Origin: Jaapia argillacea MUCL 33604
Lineage: Eukaryota > Basidiomycota > Agaricomycetes > Jaapiales > Jaapiaceae
DNA: 64,000 nucleotides
Direction of reading: 5' to 3'
NCBI GenBank assembly: GCA_000697665.1
Contig: KL197728.1
Span: forward strand, 254,813 to 318,812
Positions 38,101 to 48,504 of this stretch are shown in pieces; positions within the stretch are counted from its first letter, which is position 1, and every line of letters begins with the position of its first letter. The notes below the pieces were generated by a model. That model was given only the letters and a program-made list of their open reading frames with translations. It was not told where the DNA came from and ran no database searches. Position numbers and translations under genes: made by a program.

Positions 38101-39698
38101 GTCGTTCACGTCGAAAGCGTAGGTCATGGCTTCGTCAGACTGGATGGTTCTACGAAGCAGAGTGACAGTATGTTACTGTGCTCCTCGTGCTGGGACGCCT
38201 GGATAGCTCTATATGTCTTTCTAGGAATGCCGATGATTGACAAGTTCAATCAGGATCCGACCATTTTCGTATTCCTGATCTCTACTCTGGCTGGCGGGAC
38301 TGGCCTTAACCTTACTGGAGCCAACAAGGTGGTTGTCTTCGGTACGTTCATCTCCCCTGCGTCGTCGCCGCAGGTTCATTCATTGTCATGACTGCAGACC
38401 CAAACTGGAGTGAGTGAATTGCCTTGCTGTCTAATATCGCACCCTCAGAATACGATATTTGATAGATCCTGCGCATGATTTGCAAGCCATGGATCGCGCA
38501 TATCGCTTTGGCCAAACTCGTGACGTCGCGGTCTATCGGCTGCTAGGTGCAGGGTCAATTGAAGAGCTAATTTATGCCCGCCAAGTCTACAAGCAACAAC
38601 AGATGAAGATCGGGTACGAAGCCAGCGTTCAAACAAGGTAAAACATCTTGCCCAACTGTAACGCACACGATGACGTTTGGCCAGATATTTCAAGGGCGTT
38701 CAGAATGATAAGAGCCGACAGGGAGAGCTCTTCGGTATTCAGAACATCTTCAAGCTTCACGAAAATACGCTGGCAACAAAGATGGCCGTAAGGTCGTAGA
38801 TTCTCGAACTGAATCGCAGGCGTTGATATTACGTTGTAGATCGAGCGTGCAAACTTGGAAGACCTTGACTGGGCATTGGCGCACATGGACGCTAAGACGA
38901 AGCGCGTTGGCAAATGCGATGAGGCATCCGCCTTTGAGGCTGTTGCAAAGTCGAGCCATGAAGATGTTGGTACATTCATAGGCCATGAGGGTATTTGCTA
39001 ATGTTAATATAGGGCGATTTACGAGGACTTGGAGCCCTCCTTTTCGATGAAGGTCAGTCCTGTGACTTTGTGCCTACAGTTGCTGATATCACGAATCTAC
39101 CTTGGTTATAGAAGTACCCGCAGTAGTAATCGAACCCAAGACTGATGACGAGATACAGAAGACCTTGAACAGCTACGGCGTGAAATATAGTCATAGAAAC
39201 GATGATATCTTGGCACCAAATAGGATTGAGGAAGAGAGGGCACGAGCGGATTTGCAGGCACGTTAACCCACGTTTACTATCTATAAACCTAACCTTTCTT
39301 TTGATAGGAGCGAAAACGCCTCGCGAAGATGGGTCGCAAAGATGGCAACCCTCCCAGTCGCTCCAAAACTCCCGAGGCACCGTGGCCACCCAAGCGGAAG
39401 CATCACCAGGCACCTCCAAGTCCCAAAACGAAGTGAGGATATCATCTCTCGCCTTTAACTACCACTCACGAAATGGTGCTTCTCTCAGATTGAAGTCTCG
39501 CCAAAAGGCCCTAATCGCGCTGGGAATGATTAAAAATCCCTCCCACCTCTCCACTTTTGCGCAAGATTTGTGAGTTTTCGAAAACCTGGGGTCAACCAGG
39601 GTTCTGAATTCTTCCAAAGTGCAAGGAAGTCTCGTGAAGAGCAAAATGATATTCTAGCCAAGCTCGATGCACACGCGAAGAAGTCTCGAGGGGTTTGA
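35118..39698 (+). CDS. SNF2-family ATPase, ERCC6L2-like
   Basis: This is a DNA-dependent ATPase of the SNF2/Rad54 superfamily, closest in motif spacing and wording to ERCC6L2 (excision repair 6-like 2). Start [15 protein letters not shown] at 35118 opens an acidic, Ser-rich N-terminal region of about 290 residues. Helicase motifs in order: [31 protein letters not shown] (Walker A, rebuilt across an intron after GGTTTG), [30 protein letters not shown] (motif II is DEVH, not DEAH), [35 protein letters not shown], the family-typical CDCGSQKQ...CCHPYG cysteine insert, [32 protein letters not shown] and [20 protein letters not shown]. The C-terminal part includes [26 protein letters not shown] and ends KKSRGV. 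At least fifteen introns. Confidence 0.85.
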
Positions 39699-40040
39699 AT
39701 ATTATATTCCAACGATGGGCTGAAGCTACTCTTGAACACTGATCACGTATCCGACCCCATTCATGGATTCTACATATTTCCCCCCTATTTATGCTTAATT
39801 ATGACTCCCTGATTCTCTTGGATGATATGCTTGCACCCTCGACTCGCTCCTACGCCTAAATAGCTCAGTGATGATCGTAGCCTACCCTGGACTCAGAAGC
39901 CATTCGTGGACTTCGTCAACAAACGCAGCATCATGGCGGGGACTGAATCACTTATCAATCCCTGATCCTGCACTGCAGCGCCTCTGTCCTTGTCAACGAT
40001 CGATATCTCCTACTTTGTCCACCTTTCTATGCAACCGACT
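39699..40040. other. Short intergenic region
   Basis: About 340 bp between the SNF2 gene and the otubain start. A longer plus-strand frame crosses it but stops before the otubain coding exons and is not supported. Confidence 0.55.
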
Positions 40041-41384
40041 ATGGATAGACGAGAGCGTGAAGGACTGCCACAAGCCCGTCAGTGTTCTCCACGAGTCTCA
40101 TTTCCGCCGTCCTACCCTCCTCGATCTTTGTTTAACTCAAGTGGCGAATAGCTAGACTTGTCAGCGGAGATCTCCCTCCTGAAGAGCCCATCCCTTCATA
40201 CACCGGTCCTAGCTTCGTAACAGATGATCCAGGTTTGTGACGCAGGGAGATCCCCCAGACAACAGGCTGAGTATCTCCGATCGTGACAGAGCTGTCCAGG
40301 TTGACTCCCGCTGAGCTCTATGAACTCAACCAGGTACGAAAGGCAACCCTTGCTATCTTCCCGTCACCGCTAAAATCCTTGTAGGGAATGCTCAACGATG
40401 CCGTCCCTGATCGTCCCTTAATCGACCAACTCAAACACATCGCGGTGCTGCGTTCCGAATACGAGCACGGTACTCCTGCTTTTCTTCAACAAATCGACTA
40501 CTTGCGGTCACAAGGATACAACGGTATCAGGCGGACGAGAGGAGATGGAGATTGTTTCTACCGATGTCTGTGCCACTCCTTCTATCATCGCCGTTTCGAC
40601 TGATCTCGAGGGGAAAGCTCTGGCTTTCGCATTTGTCGAACGCCTGATGAACAGTGAGGAGGAGGAGTTGGAGTTCAGTGTCATGAGCGCCATATCAACA
40701 CTGGAGTCTGTCTTGCCCATGCTAGAGGCAGCTGGTTTTCAGAAGCTTGTTTATGAAGACTTTTACGAGACCTTTGTCTCGATCATCAAGCAGATCGTAG
40801 AGCCTGATCGACTCGACCACTCAAATTTGACCCCCGCGCTATTGCTCGAGGCGTTTCAGAGTCCCGAAGGTGCGCCTAATCCTTCTGTGTCTTTTCTAGC
40901 GCTAAATTCAGTCCTTCAGTCTCCAACTCAGTGGTGGTTTTTCTCCGGTTGCTCACATCCGCACAAATCCGCACCGATCCGGACTCTTATGCTGATTTTC
41001 TGTTCAATCCGGAATTGGGTGAGCCAATGGCGCCCCGGGAATTTTGCGAGAGTTTCGTCGAAGCTGTGGGCAAAGAAGCTGGTGCGAGTGTTGTGCACTA
41101 TATTCAATAATATACTGACGGCAAGCAGACCACGTACAAATGACCGCCTTATCCCGTGCCTTGAACGTAAACTTCAGTGTTGCGTACTTGGACGGCAGGT
41201 CAAAAGATGGCACCGTCGACTTTGTTCAGTTTGACTCCGGTAATGATTATGGCTCAGAACCCATGGTTCTGCTGTACAGGTATGTTGCTGGGGATTTTTG
41301 GTCGTTGATGGAATTATTGAACATCCCCCTAGACCGGGACATTATGATATCCTGGAGAGAAGAAGTCAAGAACCTTTGGAATGA
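40041..41384 (+). CDS. Otubain-type deubiquitinase (OTU cysteine protease)
   Basis: This is an OTUB1-type cysteine protease that removes ubiquitin from proteins. Exon 1 at 40041-40081 (MDRREREGLPQARQ) joins in frame to LVSGDLPPEEPIPSYTGP, then ELSRLTPAELYELNQ, LIDQLKHIAVLRSEYEHGTP, and the active-site block IRRTRGDGDCFYR containing the catalytic Asp and Cys. The frame continues LAFAFVERLMNSEEEELEFSV, DHVQMTALSRALNVNFSVAYLD and PMVLLYRPGHYDILE, which holds the catalytic His. The stop is at 41382-41384, after RRSQEPLE. The first-intron donor GTGTTC is non-consensus, so the 5' end is the least certain part. It converges on the minus-strand gene at 41477, leaving 92 bp. Confidence 0.85.
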
Positions 41385-41476
41385 AATTTTGGCAGGACTA
41401 CATGTATGCTTGCGAGATGTAGGATAAATCTAAAGAATTACTTGCGAGAGTCCACATGAGCGAGTGTGCCTACAAG

Positions 41477-42171
41477 TCAGTCAACCCTCCTCCGTCTTGG
41501 GGGACGCGGGGTTGAGCTCACATCCACCAACGTATGCCAAAGGTCCAACACCTCTTGTTCAACGTCAACGTCATCCAACGAGGATCGCTTGAATCCTGCG
41601 TAGCAGTAGAAGTATGACACCCAAGCGAGAAGTGTCCCGCGCAAACGATCGTCATACCTGACCGCCGTACGAAGGAAGGTGATCAATAGGAGGTGACTCG
41701 ACGGACAGTACATATTGTCAGCTAGGTGTGTGAAGTCGGGGAGGTCGAGGGTTGGGTTGGGACCGAGACCAACAAAAGAAGTTGGGAGGATGAGGAGTTC
41801 CCGTTCGCGGACCTTCCCAGGAAGCGACTTGGGATAGAAGAATCGGCGGGATGCAGCGTCGACAGGCTCCCACCCAGGCGTTGGGACGCCATGGGACATG
41901 GGTAAAGGACCAGTCGAGATGGTCCAGCCAAGATCCTTCAACGCAGTGGCGGCATCGTCTAGCTTGTCATCAGCAACGAGGATATCGTCTCGCTATGAGG
42001 CACATGAGTTCAGCGTGCCCCAGCCTGAGAGTCATCGGAGACAGGACTTACCAAGATGGAGGTTGGTATACTGTATTGCCTCATCGCGTACTCACCCCAG
42101 ATGATGAGGGGCACCTGAACGTCCTGAAGGACCTTGCTAACAATCTCGATGTCTCTCGCAATCAGAGTCAT
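41477..42171 (-). CDS. Nucleotidyltransferase-fold-like protein, function unknown
   Basis: Two exons. The first gives MTLIARDIEIVSKVLQDVQVP followed by LIIWGEYAMRQYSIPTSIL. After an intron (donor GTAAGT near 42050) comes RDDILVADDKLDDAATALKDLGW. The pattern of a Gly-containing strand, an AMR-type helix and a downstream D-x-x-L-V-A-D strand resembles the minimal nucleotidyltransferase (MNT/aminoglycoside NTase) core, in which paired Asp residues hold metal. Later sequence has PTSFVGLGPNPTLDLPDF, LLLITFLRTAVRYDDR and an Arg-rich C-terminus ending PPRRRRVD. About 210 residues. The fold assignment is inference from motif spacing; the start context and the intact frame support a real gene. Confidence 0.65.
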
Positions 42172-42446
42172 GACTGAACGAAACCTCGTAAGGACGCCAG
42201 TGTAAACTTGGTTTTTATGAGGCGTCGGCCATTCACAAACCCACCACCGGGGCTCCTATATGCCCCTATGTAGATGCCCGATCACGATCCCGGGACGGAC
42301 AAATTTAGGTCGTATGTAGAATGGCGGAAGTCAAGTCCGTGGATGGATTTCAGAAGTGCGCGTCCTACAGTAAGTAAGCCAGGCGGGGACCTAGGCGCCC
42401 TCAAACCTACTTAGCGCAGACTGAGCCTCACCCTTCGCATCACTGT

Positions 42447-44030
42447 ATGCACTTTGGCAATCGCCATCGCTTACTGCCTTCCGCAACCTTCCTGCGAGCC
42501 ATGTCCCCTCCATCGTACGAAAATTGGACTCGCGAGCAACTCATCGCCAGGATCAATGAAATCGAGCGTCTACCCGCAAGTCATACGGTCAAGTCCTCCA
42601 GCGACCTCATCTCATCTCATCCCGACAAGAAGGGACAGAAACCCTTCGTCTTCTCCTCTCATCCCCGTCGAAAAATTGCCCTCAAATTCTGCTACTCTGG
42701 TTGGGAATACAATGGACTGGCATTCCAGAACATACCAACCCCTCTGCCAACGGTGGAAAGTGTGCTCTTTGATGCCTTGGCGTTTACAAGGCTTATCGAT
42801 CCTAGCAAAGGATTTGATGGGTGTGGGTGGGAGAAGTGTGGGAGGACGGATCGGGGGGTTAGTGCTGCTGGGCAAGTTATATCGCTTTGGGTGAGGAGTG
42901 CATTGGGGCAGAATGGGGTTGGAGAGGAACGGCGGAACGGATCGGAGGTGAAGTTGGAGGAGGATGGTTCAGGATCAGAAGCCGTCCCGGATTTGTCCAG
43001 TCATGATGCCCTTGTGGATTGCTTAGAGGGGGAGGACATCTTGTCTTCGACACCGCTCCTCCCAGAAATTACCGAGCTGCAGTATGTCTCCAAGCTCAAT
43101 AACGTCCTCCCTCCGACTATCCGGATTCTTGCATGGTCACCAGTAGCCGACGACTTCTCAGCACGTTTCGACTGTCAACATCGCCACTACAAATATTTCT
43201 TCACTTCTCATGGGTTGGACGTATCCCGTATGCAGGAGGCGGCCCAAAGGCTCGTCGGCGAGCATGATTTTCGAAATCTTTGCAAACTCGATGCCTCCAA
43301 ACAGATCACTCAATTCAGACGGAATATCTTAAGGGCTGATGTTAACCCTGTCGAGGACAGTCAGCCGGAAGGATCGCCCGATAAGATGTTTGTGCTGGAT
43401 CTGATAGGTTCTGCCTTCCTGTACCATCAGGTGCGACATATTATGGCCATCCTATTCCTCGTTGGCACCGGATTGGAACAACCGTCAGTTGTTTCTGCAC
43501 TGCTGAATGCCGATCCTGATCACAGGGAAATCCCTCGCGAGGGAGAACAGCCTATCGAATTGGTGGATAGAAAGCCCTTGTATGAAATGGCCGACTCGCT
43601 ACCACTTGTTCTTTGGGATTGCGCCTACGACGATTCCCGAATCCAATGGAGAACCGACGGGGAAGCGACCAGCAGGCGCCAGGGACCTGAGGCCAACCTC
43701 TACAACCAGCTTCACTCCATTGCTTCTCGTTCACATATCCATACTGTGTTGGATCGTCACTTCCTTGCTGCAGCAGCTCGGTATCACCCAGCACCTGCGA
43801 TGCATTTCCCCCTGTCCCCGAATACCACCAGTGTCACCAAGCCAGGTATGCTCAGCGTACCACTAGGAGGCGGGAGTTATCGGAGAACCGGGAAGTATGT
43901 TCCATTGCTTCAGCGGAAGCGATTGGACAGCGTGGAGGTGGTGAACGAGCGGTACCGCGTTGGGAAGGGCGATAGGAGAGCGGCTCGGAAAGCCAGTGCT
44001 GCTGTAGATGAAAGGGATGGCGATGAGTGA
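42447..44030 (+). CDS. PUS3: tRNA pseudouridine synthase, PUS3/DEG1 (positions 38/39)
   Basis: This TruA-family enzyme converts uridine to pseudouridine at positions 38 and 39 of the tRNA anticodon arm. It is a single-exon gene, unusual here. The TruA core is clear: IALKFCYSGWEYNGLAFQ, GWEKCGRTDRGVSAAGQVISL (the Asp in RTDRGVSA is the catalytic nucleophile), YVSKLNNVLPPTIRILAWSPV, FSARFDCQHRHYKYFF, LVGEHDFRNLCKLDA and IGSAFLYHQVRHIMAILFLVGTG. Residues 18 onward (MSPPSYENWTREQL, ATG at 42501) match the usual cytosolic/nuclear start. The ATG at 42447 adds 18 residues that are basic and lack acidic residues. The C-terminal 100 residues after the core are Arg/Lys-rich. It is divergently transcribed from the NTase-like gene, 275 bp away. 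Confidence 0.93.
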   Translation: MHFGNRHRLLPSATFLRAMSPPSYENWTREQLIARINEIERLPASHTVKSSSDLISSHPDKKGQKPFVFSSHPRRKIALKFCYSGWEYNGLAFQNIPTPLPTVESVLFDALAFTRLIDPSKGFDGCGWEKCGRTDRGVSAAGQVISLWVRSALGQNGVGEERRNGSEVKLEEDGSGSEAVPDLSSHDALVDCLEGEDILSSTPLLPEITELQYVSKLNNVLPPTIRILAWSPVADDFSARFDCQHRHYKYFFTSHGLDVSRMQEAAQRLVGEHDFRNLCKLDASKQITQFRRNILRADVNPVEDSQPEGSPDKMFVLDLIGSAFLYHQVRHIMAILFLVGTGLEQPSVVSALLNADPDHREIPREGEQPIELVDRKPLYEMADSLPLVLWDCAYDDSRIQWRTDGEATSRRQGPEANLYNQLHSIASRSHIHTVLDRHFLAAAARYHPAPAMHFPLSPNTTSVTKPGMLSVPLGGGSYRRTGKYVPLLQRKRLDSVEVVNERYRVGKGDRRAARKASAAVDERDGDE

Positions 44031-44724
44031 GATAACCTGTACGTCGCTTCTGCTTTTCTGTGGACTGTTCATCCTTACGTTCCACAGAGATACCAGGGTC
44101 AGCGCAGAAGCCGTATCATTGGCAGTATTGATTGGTGCTCAGGTCAATTCCTTCACAATTTACGCAGTGAAGCTGGACTACCGCCGTTGTATTCCCGCCT
44201 CCCGTATGGTCTGGAGGATGTTCTCCTCCAGGTCCTGAGATGTAGTACTTAGTTACTGAGTGCATTATCTCACTGAGTTTCGGTTCACCGGAGCGAGCCG
44301 GTGTCGAACCGGCGAGTTTGGACCGAAAAGGCAACCGGCTTACATCATGCCGGTGATTGCATTGCTGGCGGGGCAAGCGCTGTCCAGCTCACTACAAGGC
44401 TCTCACCCACAAGAGACAGCTCAGTGCAGGCGTAGGCTCCCCTTATATCTAGCCCCCCTTATTTCGAAATATTCGGGTCTCCCCACCTTCCTCCCTTCCT
44501 CAACTCATTTCAAGGTACGTTTAACGAGTTCATTGGCTCTATCTGATCGTTTGTCGTTATCGATGGGGTGTCGTCGTCGCTGTCGCTGTCGATATAGGCG
44601 TATTTCGCATATAGGTGACACGCTCCAACACGAGTTTTGGTTCGCGCGTGTCCGACGCGATCTTTACGCGTCAACTGGTTCAAAACGGTCTAGAATACGT
44701 TGCTTATGATGTTTTATCGTTTAG
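44031..44724. other. Intergenic upstream of NHP6-like gene, with strong hairpins
   Basis: This region contains a set of GC-rich inverted repeats between about 44285 and 44370. On the minus strand one is a tRNA B-box-like segment, GCCGGTTCGACACCGGC, and another is ACCGGC-loop-GCCGGT. A full cloverleaf could not be drawn. The rest is the probable 5' UTR and promoter of the HMG-box gene. Confidence 0.4.
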
Positions 44725-45346
44725 ATGCCCAAAGAAACTACCAAATCAACAAAATCTAAGGTTAGTGTGCTCATTTTTGCTCCGAGGCTCATATGTTGCC
44801 TCTGTATACTTCGGATGCTCATTGTATGTGCTCTTGGAGAAGAAGGCCGCCGACAAAGCCGAAAAGGCTCCCCGTGCAAAGGCAAAGAAGGATCCTAATG
44901 CGCCCAAGCGTGCCCTGTCCGCATACATGTTCTTCAGTTCAGATTGGCGGGAAAGAATCAAAGCTGAGAACCCCGACGCTGGTTTCGGTGAGTATTAGCC
45001 CTGTGTTGGTGGTGCATATATGTTGCTTTTGCTGACGACAATGTTATAGGCGAAGTTGGTAAACTGCTAGGAGCCAAATGGAAAGAGATGGACGACGAAG
45101 AGAAAAAAGTAAGTTACCTCGCCCCAGTCTAGTATATGCGCTGTTCTCCCACAACTGACGCGCCACTTCACAGCCCTACGTCGAACAAGCTGCCAAAGAT
45201 AAAGAGCGTGCAGAGGAAGAGAAGGCTGCTTACGAGGTAAGGCGTCCTGCTCAACTCCACTGTATCACTTTCACTTATACGAAATTCTAAAGAACAAGAA
45301 AGACGCCGGCAGCGGTGGCAGTGGTGCCGAAGACGACGACGAATGA
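44725..45346 (+). CDS. NHP6: NHP6-type non-histone chromosomal protein, HMG box
   Basis: This is a small DNA-bending chromatin protein that helps FACT and transcription complexes. Exon 1 encodes [12 protein letters not shown], and the second exon enters as [24 protein letters not shown]. The single HMG box follows: [64 protein letters not shown]. It ends in a short Gly/acidic tail, [11 protein letters not shown], with the stop at 45344-45346. Five exons with short introns. The full length of about 115 residues fits Nhp6 proteins plus an acidic tail. The first intron's 3' boundary (GGAG|AAGAAGG) is the least certain junction. Confidence 0.92.
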
Positions 45347-45681
45347 ACCAAACCGTCCCCCCGGTGTTCGCTATTGCTATCTTTGCTGTGTCTTCTCCTT
45401 GTCTGCCTGGTCTCCTGCCATCCGTCCTAGTGACGCCATCTAGACCCCTCGCCGCTTGCAACCCACTGTTAATATCTGTTAAATCACTTCTTAAATCGAC
45501 CCTGCTGATACTGTATCCCATCCCTTGCACCGGACACTGTCCCTCTCTCTCTTATCTCTCGTCGTCTCGTTCTTCTCCTGCTTGCCTGTCGTAAAACCCT
45601 GTGCTACGCCCATTCGCTGTTGTTCTGGTGTCTTACAAGATATATATTAACGTGATGACCTGTCGGCCGCTACCTATAGCT
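45347..45681. other. 3' flank of NHP6-like gene
   Basis: T- and C-rich sequence, presumably the 3' UTR. No gene was recognised. Confidence 0.5.
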
Positions 45682-45950
45682 TCACTTTACAGCATGTGTA
45701 GTTGAATCTACCAACAAATTTTCGGTCTTGGCTCCACCTGCTGGCCCTGCTCTCTTCCTCACGACGGCACAGTGCCACACAAACCTGCATGTTTTGGTAT
45801 CAGTAGCAGGGGGATAGAGGTGAAACCGCGATGCATCGCCATCATGGGCAAGCACCCCCTCTACTCTGTGGGTGTGGATGGCACACACATCGCCCTCGTA
45901 ATAAGGATGAATTGCATTGATATCGCAAACACCCTTTGGCCTACACCGCC
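45682..45950 (-). CDS. Possible short gene or terminal exon, unknown product
   Basis: A minus-strand frame reading PKGVCDINAIHPYYEGDVC, then AIHTHRVEGVLAHDGDASRF, then HLYPPATDTKTCRFVWHCAVV, ending THAVK, looks protein-like in composition. It is preceded by an acceptor-like GGTGTAG near 45942. No convincing upstream exon or start could be joined; the sequence to about 46200 is full of stops in that frame. It may be the last exon of an undetected gene or a decayed fragment. Confidence 0.3.
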
Positions 45951-46274
45951 GTTTAGTATTCAGGCCAAGAAGAAACTTTATTATATAGATCTAACTAAAT
46001 GGATCGACGAACGACCGCCACACCAACGACTGATGGAGATGGTAAGTATCGGAGATGGTGGCGATTTGTGAACCGCCGGACTAAGTTCCTGGGCATGGTT
46101 CGACAAATTATTCATCAACGGGAGGGAGAAGGCGATGTATGTATGAGATGAGCGCTGTGGGTCCATGTGGGATGAAAGAGTGACAAGGTTGGTGTGACCG
46201 TAAGTCAACCAACTTGGTTCAGAACCTCAGGTTCACCGCATATTGTACCAGAATATACCTCAACTCTCTGCAAA

Positions 46275-48248
46275 ATGAGTCGCAAGCTCAGCGCCTTGGA
46301 GCGCAGGATTCATCAGACTGCCCTTGCAAAATCTGAGAAAGTCAGTACGCTCCGCTCTGCTCCTCGGCGACCCAGGTTTTCACTTATCCACCTCGCAGAC
46401 GTTAACTCAAAGAGAGCTCGATGATCTGGCTCCTGACCCTTCAACACGACTCGCTGCAGTCAATTTCCTACTTGGTTCTGTGAGTAAAGCTACTGTTTTG
46501 TCCGATATCGTTATGCAATGATCTGAACGCGAGGCTGACGGCCTGCAGGGAATGTTCACGATGCTCTCCTCTACTAGAGGCTCTATATCGTATCGTGCCC
46601 TCCTTCAAAGCGAGGTGGAAGTGTATGTTACATTTTCTCACCCCTGCCGCCTGTTTGAAACCAATCTTCCCTGGACTGTAGAAAGAGGAGCTTATCTAGT
46701 GATGAGGTCATGGTACTTGGCCAAATACAAGGGGCGGGTAATCAAGGTGGGAGCACTACTCTGCGATATGAGATCATCTTTTAAACCCATTCTTGTTGCC
46801 CGTGTGGAACATTCAGGTATATGGACAAAACACATCAAGTCGAAAACTGGGTTACATCAAACGGTGGTTGATAAATGTTTGAAGTTGCTAGTTCAAAAGC
46901 AGCTGGTCAAGGCGACATCGGACGTCCGGGTTCGTTGTGGTCCATCGTCATTTGATATGTTGTCTCACAACGTTCTCAGCATAAAGCTCGCAAGATCTAC
47001 ATCCTTTTTCATCTCGAACCTTCCGTGGAACTCACTGGAGGGCCCTGGTATACCGACCATGAATTAGATACCGAGTTCATTAAGCTGCTCTGCCGTGCAT
47101 GCTTGAGCATCGTCAAGGAGCATGTACGACCTAGTTCATTTCTTTCTGATATATTTCAATGCTAACCAATGACCCGATGCCCATCCTGCATATTTGCGTC
47201 TCAAATATAGAGTTTCCCAAAGATCCATCATGGTGAAGAGGAGCAGCGACGAGCACTGTACCCACCTTCTCATCCTCCTTTATACCCATCTTCAGTGCAA
47301 GTACATGTACGTCATTTCCCCATGATCACCCTCAGGACAACCATATCTTATATCACTCCAGGCATTATTGAACAAAAGCAAGATAACGGACACAGAGCTC
47401 ACCGTTGAACACGTGGAGATGCTTCTTAAGGTATTGGTCCTTGATGGAGAGATTGAGATGGTCCGTGGCATGTTTGGGGTTGAGCATATCCTTCTGATTC
47501 AAGAATTGACTTTCAGATCCCAACATTTGGAGCTACTCTGTGGCAATCGTGTTCAGATACCATGGAAGATGACGGCGATAATGAGAAAAGCAGGGGCAAG
47601 CGCAAGCGAAAGCGTGACGAAGGAGACGAAGAAAGCCTTCAGCGACGGAAGAAGAAGAAGCGAGAGCGAGAGCAAGATGAGACTGATAGCCACGCCGCAA
47701 ACGAGGGAGGGGATACAAAGTCGAAATCTCAGTCGAAATACAAGAGAAAGAAGCATCATCGGGGTCGGAGCGACGATAGTGACAGTGGTAGTGAGAGTGA
47801 GAGTAGTAGTGAGAGCGGGGAGAGGGGTCGTCGAAAGAGGGTCAACAAGGTGGAAAGTAGTAGAGATGATAGCAGTGATGAACGCGAGGAGACGAGGCGC
47901 AAAGAAAAGAAGTCGAAGAAGTGTCGAGGGAAGAAGCACTGGTCATCGTCATCCGAGTCGTCTCTCTCATCCGAGTCTGGGTCCGAATCAGACATCCCCG
48001 TAAAGTCCTCCTCTCGCCCCCGGAGACCCACCGAAGCTGCTCCCGACAGCTTGGATGTAGGAGATACGCCGAGCATCCACGTCTATCGCGCTGTGCGCCA
48101 AGAGCGATGGACGCTGGGACTGAACGAGGCTCCTTGTGGGCGATGCCCTACATTCGAATTCTGCAAGGACGGCGGGCCTGTGAATCCAAGCGAGTGTGTA
48201 TACTATGATAGATGGCTGGGAGCGGGGTCGGCCCGCGATAATGTCTAG
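46275..48248 (+). CDS. RPC34: RNA polymerase III subunit RPC6 (RPC34/RPC39)
   Basis: This subunit of the Pol III RPC82/RPC34/RPC31 initiation subcomplex contains tandem winged helices and a C-terminal iron-sulfur site. Exons join to MSRKLSALERRIHQTALAKSEK-TLTQRELDDLAPD, GSISYRALLQSEVE, IWTKHIKSKTGLHQTVVDKCLKLL, IYILFHLEPSVELTGGPWYTDHELDTEFI, ITDTELTVEHVEMLLKVLVLDGEIEM and IPTFGATLWQS. After the third winged helix there is an insertion of about 165 residues, rich in Lys/Arg and then Ser/Glu/Asp (roughly 47565-48060). The conserved end follows: IHVYRAVRQ, then APCGRCPTFEFCKDGGPVNP and CVYYDRWL, the four-Cys cluster motif. The usual protein is about 320 residues; this one is near 480. Confidence 0.9.
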
Positions 48249-48504
48249 AATGTCTTCACGCATTGGAAACTCTCACCTCATTGCCAATGAAGTAGTAGTC
48301 TCCCTAGCCAGACCGACCGTTATCCACGACCTCTTTTTACAGATTGGGTGGCGGGTGCTTCTGTTACGCTTCATACTCTTGCAGCTTATGTCGAAAGCAT
48401 GCTGTTCAAACGCGACGTGGATCTTCGCAAAAGTGAGATCTCGAAATTGAACACAACGCACAGGAACTATGTATACGGTACATATGGGTCAAGGCATCCT
48501 TGCA
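48249..48504. other. Convergent 3' region between RPC6 and UTP10
   Basis: About 255 bp between two converging stop codons, presumably both 3' UTRs. Nothing else seen. Confidence 0.6.

Noticed and set aside
39868-40155. Plus-strand frame covering the otubain 5' region
   Set aside because: It is in a different frame from the otubain domain; the frame starting at 40041 splices correctly into it instead.
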